8,293 nt of DNA, taken from NCBI GenBank assembly GCA_015232735.1, contig JADFZC010000099.1, positions 1-8,293 on the forward strand, read 5' to 3'. The notes beneath the pieces were generated by a model. The model made no database searches, was not told the DNA's origin, and worked only from the letters and a program-made list of their open reading frames with translations. This document shows, in pieces, positions 5,872 to 8,293 of this stretch (positions are counted from its first letter, which is position 1; the number at the start of each line of letters is the position of its first letter). The position numbers and the translations under genes are program-made. This DNA is from Oligoflexales bacterium. Lineage in GTDB: Bacteria > Bdellovibrionota > Oligoflexia > Oligoflexales > Oligoflexaceae.

Positions 5872-6021
5872 ATGGCAGGGCCGTTTATCGTTTTCGGGAT
5901 AGCTGATAAAAATGCCGACAGCCATGGTCATGAAACCTTGATCAGGCTGCCGGACATGCCCGTGGATGGCCCCGGGAATTGTTCAGCAAGAGCTGAACTT
6001 CACTTTACATTGGGCGACTGA
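5872..6021 (+). CDS. Uncertain 49-codon open frame in the intergenic region
   Basis: An ATG at 5872 opens a frame to a TGA at 6019-6021, encoding 49 aa. The composition is protein-like, with segments such as MAGPFIVFGIADKNADS and RLPDMPVDGPGNCSAR. There is no Shine-Dalgarno sequence before the ATG. The frame contains both intergenic hairpins and the -35 of the candidate kinase promoter, which argues against a real gene. It may be a small protein, a decayed fragment of a larger gene (the frame is open upstream only to 5848), or chance. I do not recognise it. Confidence 0.25.
   Translation: MAGPFIVFGIADKNADSHGHETLIRLPDMPVDGPGNCSARAELHFTLGD
5908..5953 (-). terminator. Terminator-like hairpin with T-tract, read leftward, without an obvious gene
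   Basis: The left arm CCGACAGCCATGGTCA (5915-5930) pairs with the right arm TGATCAGGCTGCCGG (5939-5953). Fourteen pairs form, including one G-T, with one A/C mismatch and one bulged A, around an 8-nt loop. On the minus strand the stem is followed by CATTTTTATC (five T at 5912-5908), the form of an intrinsic terminator. No minus-strand gene lies to its right before the kinase on the other strand. It may end a small RNA or insulate the lipoprotein gene from antisense transcription. Confidence 0.45.
5981..5998. promoter_or_regulatory. Perfect 7-bp hairpin GTTCAGC-AAGA-GCTGAAC beside the kinase promoter
   Basis: Two perfect 7-bp arms enclose a 4-nt spacer, ending five bases before the candidate -35 of the kinase promoter. 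It could be an operator, or a stem in a transcript entering from the left. The following TTCACTTTACATT is only mildly T-rich, so it is a poor terminator. Confidence 0.4.
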
Positions 6022-6032
6022 TGTTATATTTT
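6004..6032 (+). promoter_or_regulatory. Candidate promoter of the kinase-methyltransferase pair
   Basis: TTTACA (6004-6009, five of six consensus bases) is followed after 17 bases by TATTTT (6027-6032). TATATT at 6025-6030 is an alternative -10 with a 15-base spacer. Transcription would begin near 6039 and leave a leader of about 80 nt before the kinase ATG. Confidence 0.4.
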
Positions 6033-6118
6033 TCAATATCTCTGGAATATAAGGAAATTCATCGTAAAAACAGTTTTTGATGCCAAGGGGTTCCAGGCGA
6101 GAAGTGGCAGGGAATTGT

Positions 6119-7033
6119 ATGAAAAATTATCTGGTCTTTGATATGGGCGGCAGCGCTGTGAAGTGGGGGGTGCTTGACTCCTCCGGATCCATACGGCGGC
6201 AAGGCTCTTTCCCGACACCGACTGATTATCTGCCGGACCTTTATAGCGGTATGAAACAGTGCCGGCAGCAAGTAGAGGGCGACATAGATGGGATTGCCCT
6301 CAGTTGCCCCGGGGCCGTCGACAGCGAAAAGGGAACAATTGGCGGATGCAGCGCCATTCCGTGTATTCATGGCCCCAACCTGAAACTCGATCTTGAGGAG
6401 AAATTTCAGGTGAGGGTTGAATTGGAAAATGATGCCAACTGTGCTGCGCTGGCGGAATTATGGCTCGGAGAAGCCAAGAATAATAGGGATGTGATCGTTA
6501 TGGTACTAGGCACTGGAGTCGGAGGTGCCATCGTAAAGGACCGCAAGATTCATCGCGGGAAAAACTTGCGGGCAGGAGAACTGGGCCTCATGTATTTTGA
6601 ATGGGAAACAGGTGTGACTCCCGCATGGGGACGTGCTGTCGCACCTGGTTATCTGGTGGACAGAGCATCGGAAAAACTGGGTTACAAGGTTGACGGTATC
6701 GAACTGTTCCGATTGGCTGAGAAGAGGCTCGAACCTGTCGCTGTAGATGAAGTCGAACGTTGGTATCAAAATATGGCGAAGGGGATCCTTACCATCCAAT
6801 ATTTTTTCGATCCGGAAAAAATCATTATCGGCGGTGGTGTCAGCGCAAAGCCTGGTCTCATCCCCATGCTGAGACAGGCTGTCATTGCATTGGCGGAAAA
6901 ATTCCCGAAGCCACCTGTGATTCCTGAGTTGTGTAAGTGCCGGTTCGACAATTCAGCAAACCTTGTCGGTGCATTGTGCCATTTTCTGATGAAGGAGTGC
7001 GACGGATCTTTGCCATCGTTCTCCTTTGAGTAG
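6119..7033 (+). CDS. ROK-family sugar kinase, BglK-like subgroup
   Basis: This is a probable cytoplasmic ATP-dependent kinase phosphorylating a sugar hydroxyl. The 304-aa product has the ROK layout: the ATP phosphate-binding motif FDMGGSAVKWG (7-17), the sugar-binding and catalytic segment ENDANCAALAE with catalytic Asp105, the glycine loop LGTGVGGAIV (130-139), and an IIIGGGVSAKPG segment (236-246). The ROK zinc site is absent: the usual AGExGH histidine is Leu157, and no CxCGxxGCxE motif follows. As I recall it, Klebsiella beta-glucoside kinase BglK also lacks it, and the C-terminal patches (FDPEKIIIGGG, GALCHFL) resemble that protein, so a glucoside or disaccharide substrate is possible but unproven. 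The start is the ATG at 6119, with AGGG six bases upstream. A TTG at 6077 would add 14 Arg-rich residues. No transporter or glycosidase is nearby. The next gene begins 6 nt after the stop. Confidence 0.87.
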   Translation: MKNYLVFDMGGSAVKWGVLDSSGSIRRQGSFPTPTDYLPDLYSGMKQCRQQVEGDIDGIALSCPGAVDSEKGTIGGCSAIPCIHGPNLKLDLEEKFQVRVELENDANCAALAELWLGEAKNNRDVIVMVLGTGVGGAIVKDRKIHRGKNLRAGELGLMYFEWETGVTPAWGRAVAPGYLVDRASEKLGYKVDGIELFRLAEKRLEPVAVDEVERWYQNMAKGILTIQYFFDPEKIIIGGGVSAKPGLIPMLRQAVIALAEKFPKPPVIPELCKCRFDNSANLVGALCHFLMKECDGSLPSFSFE

Positions 7034-7039
7034 TCCGGC

Positions 7040-8293
7040 ATGGACTTGCTTTGCAGAAACAAAGCGATCAATTTGATGATAGCCCATCTTGGGAAACTGG
7101 GTTACGAAGGTATTGATTTTTTAAAAAAAATGATATTGCAGAGGTGGAATGATGCTGTCATCGAGGAAAACAACAAGTCATATTTTCCTTTGCTGAATCA
7201 AAATGTCTGTTTTTCAGATCTGATTTCAGGACTGTTTCATGAATCCATCGATAAAAACCAACAGCAGAGGCTGGGGCAGTTCCAGACGCCAGGCAAACTT
7301 TGTCAGACAGTAATAAAAAATTTGGTGCCCGTTGACATTTTGGGAGGGAAAGTCATCGAACCCTGCTGCGGGACAGGGGGCTTTGTTTGTGAAATCATAA
7401 GAATGCTGAAAAATGAATTTGCCTGGCAGGATGAGAATGTACTGGCCTGGTATTTATCAAATGTTACATGTATTGATATTGACCCAATGGCTTGCGATTT
7501 GGCTTTAATATCAATTTTGACCACATTGATTGAAAATAAAATAATAAAGGATGAGAAAGATATTGTTTCGATACTATCCAAACCGATTTTAAACAAAAAC
7601 ACTTTTGAGTTTTCTTTTTGTAAAGGTAAAAATTCAGGTTTTATAAACCACCAAAAAAAATATGATCTGTTGATAGGGAATCCGCCATGGGCTGGCTGGG
7701 AATATATTTCTGAAGATGCAAGAGAAGAAATTAAAAAAGCACTGTCAAGTTCTCATTTGTTTCTTGAAAAGGGCTGGCGTGCCAGAATTGCCGCAGGAAA
7801 GCTTGATATCGCAACTGTCATGACAATAATTTGTTCCGATTATTTTTTAAAAGAAAATGCCTATGGTGTATTCCTGTTGCCAAACGCCTTATTTAAAACA
7901 ATATCCGGAGCGAAAGTTTTCAGACAATTTAAGACAACAAATGACAGGTTTATGTCGCCACAAAAAATATTGTGCTTTCGGGGAGACAAATTTTTTAAGG
8001 ATGTAGTGGTAAAAACCAACGCGTTACTTTGGAAAATGGATGAACCCGCGTATTTTCCCATTGATGCCATTGAGTATGGTGATGACCCAGGCGGGAAGGA
8101 ATTTCTTAAGGCATATCCTCTAAACCCCAATGATAAAACATCTCCATGGACTTTCTCCAAGGAAGTCGACAATTCCAATAATACGCTTTATGGCAGGTCA
8201 GGCTATCGGGCGAGAGAAGGAGTAAACACAGGCGGAGCAAATGGTATTTTTTGGGTTGATATAGAAGAAACGACAGGTTCTTTAAATAAAATA
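7040..8293 (+). CDS. N6-adenine DNA methyltransferase, 3'-truncated by window edge
   Basis: From the ATG at 7040 a frame of 418 codons runs without a stop to the right edge, so the gene is incomplete. It encodes a gamma-type N6-adenine DNA methyltransferase using S-adenosylmethionine. GQFQTP (residues 79-84) is motif X. VIEPCCGTGGF (105-115) is the SAM-binding motif I. CIDIDP (144-149) holds the motif II acidic residue. YDLLIGNPPW (208-217) contains the catalytic NPPW tetrad. Near the edge, GYRAREGVNTGGANGIFWV (388-406) resembles the start of the target-recognition region of type I/IIG enzymes. The size already exceeds simple methyltransferases, so it may be a type IIG enzyme or the methylase of a multigene defence system. 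The start codon has only a weak ribosome site and lies 6 nt after the kinase, so coupling is likely. Codons are far more AT-rich than in the kinase, a sign of separate acquisition. Confidence 0.88.
   Translation, partial: MDLLCRNKAINLMIAHLGKLGYEGIDFLKKMILQRWNDAVIEENNKSYFPLLNQNVCFSDLISGLFHESIDKNQQQRLGQFQTPGKLCQTVIKNLVPVDILGGKVIEPCCGTGGFVCEIIRMLKNEFAWQDENVLAWYLSNVTCIDIDPMACDLALISILTTLIENKIIKDEKDIVSILSKPILNKNTFEFSFCKGKNSGFINHQKKYDLLIGNPPWAGWEYISEDAREEIKKALSSSHLFLEKGWRARIAAGKLDIATVMTIICSDYFLKENAYGVFLLPNALFKTISGAKVFRQFKTTNDRFMSPQKILCFRGDKFFKDVVVKTNALLWKMDEPAYFPIDAIEYGDDPGGKEFLKAYPLNPNDKTSPWTFSKEVDNSNNTLYGRSGYRAREGVNTGGANGIFWVDIEETTGSLNKI

Noticed and set aside
6077..6118. N-terminal extension of the kinase from a TTG at 6077
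   Set aside because: The added residues are Arg-rich and unlike ROK N-termini, which begin a few residues before the FDMGG motif. The ATG at 6119 has its own AGGG.
7303..8178. Minus-strand frames opposite the methyltransferase
   Set aside because: They are shadows. The + frame carries the complete set of N6-methyltransferase motifs and stays open for 418 codons.

Overview
The window looks like Gram-negative chromosomal DNA. Two genes encode proteins that appear to be lipoproteins, one with a visible lipobox and one with a cysteine at the expected place beside the window edge. The other genes are metabolic or accessory. Base composition is moderate through most of the window and drops sharply at the right end. 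The mix (an E. coli-like xanthine dehydrogenase operon, a BglK-like ROK kinase and Ig-like lipoproteins) would fit a deltaproteobacterial-type lineage, but this is a weak guess. No rRNA, tRNA, CRISPR array, IS element or integrase was found.

Layout from left to right. (1) 2-958 (+) is the 3' part of a probable lipoprotein gene whose reading frame is open to the left edge. It has a bacterial Ig-like domain followed by a C-terminal domain I do not recognise. (2) 1169-4975 (-) is a complete three-gene operon for a molybdenum hydroxylase of the E. coli XdhABC type, transcribed in the order xdhA (molybdopterin subunit), xdhB (FAD subunit), xdhC (two [2Fe-2S] clusters). The genes are tightly spaced: 16 nt between xdhA and xdhB, and a 4-nt TTGA overlap between xdhB and xdhC. 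(3) 5003-5181 is the leader of this operon, with a candidate promoter and several perfect or near-perfect palindromes. (4) 5182-5727 (-) is a second, small orphan lipoprotein. (5) 5728-6118 is a structured intergenic region with a TTGACA promoter for the lipoprotein, a long terminator-like hairpin pointing left, a perfect 7-bp hairpin, a possible promoter pointing right and an uncertain 49-codon frame. (6) 6119-7033 (+) is a ROK-family sugar kinase of the BglK subgroup, without the usual ROK zinc site. (7) 7040-8293 (+), only 6 nt further, is the 5' part of an AT-rich N6-adenine DNA methyltransferase gene that runs off the right edge.

How the genes fit together: the XdhABC proteins should form one cytoplasmic enzyme passing electrons from the molybdenum site through two [2Fe-2S] clusters to FAD. 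The molybdenum subunit lacks the glutamate, and apparently the arginine, that bind purines in bovine xanthine oxidase, so the substrate is open. The kinase and methyltransferase are probably co-transcribed, but their base composition differs strongly (60/120 G+C at 6481-6600 against 31/120 at 7501-7620, counted by hand). The methyltransferase is therefore likely a later arrival and may be the first gene of a restriction or anti-phage locus lying outside the window. That is the most promising place to look for an undescribed system, but the window alone cannot show one.
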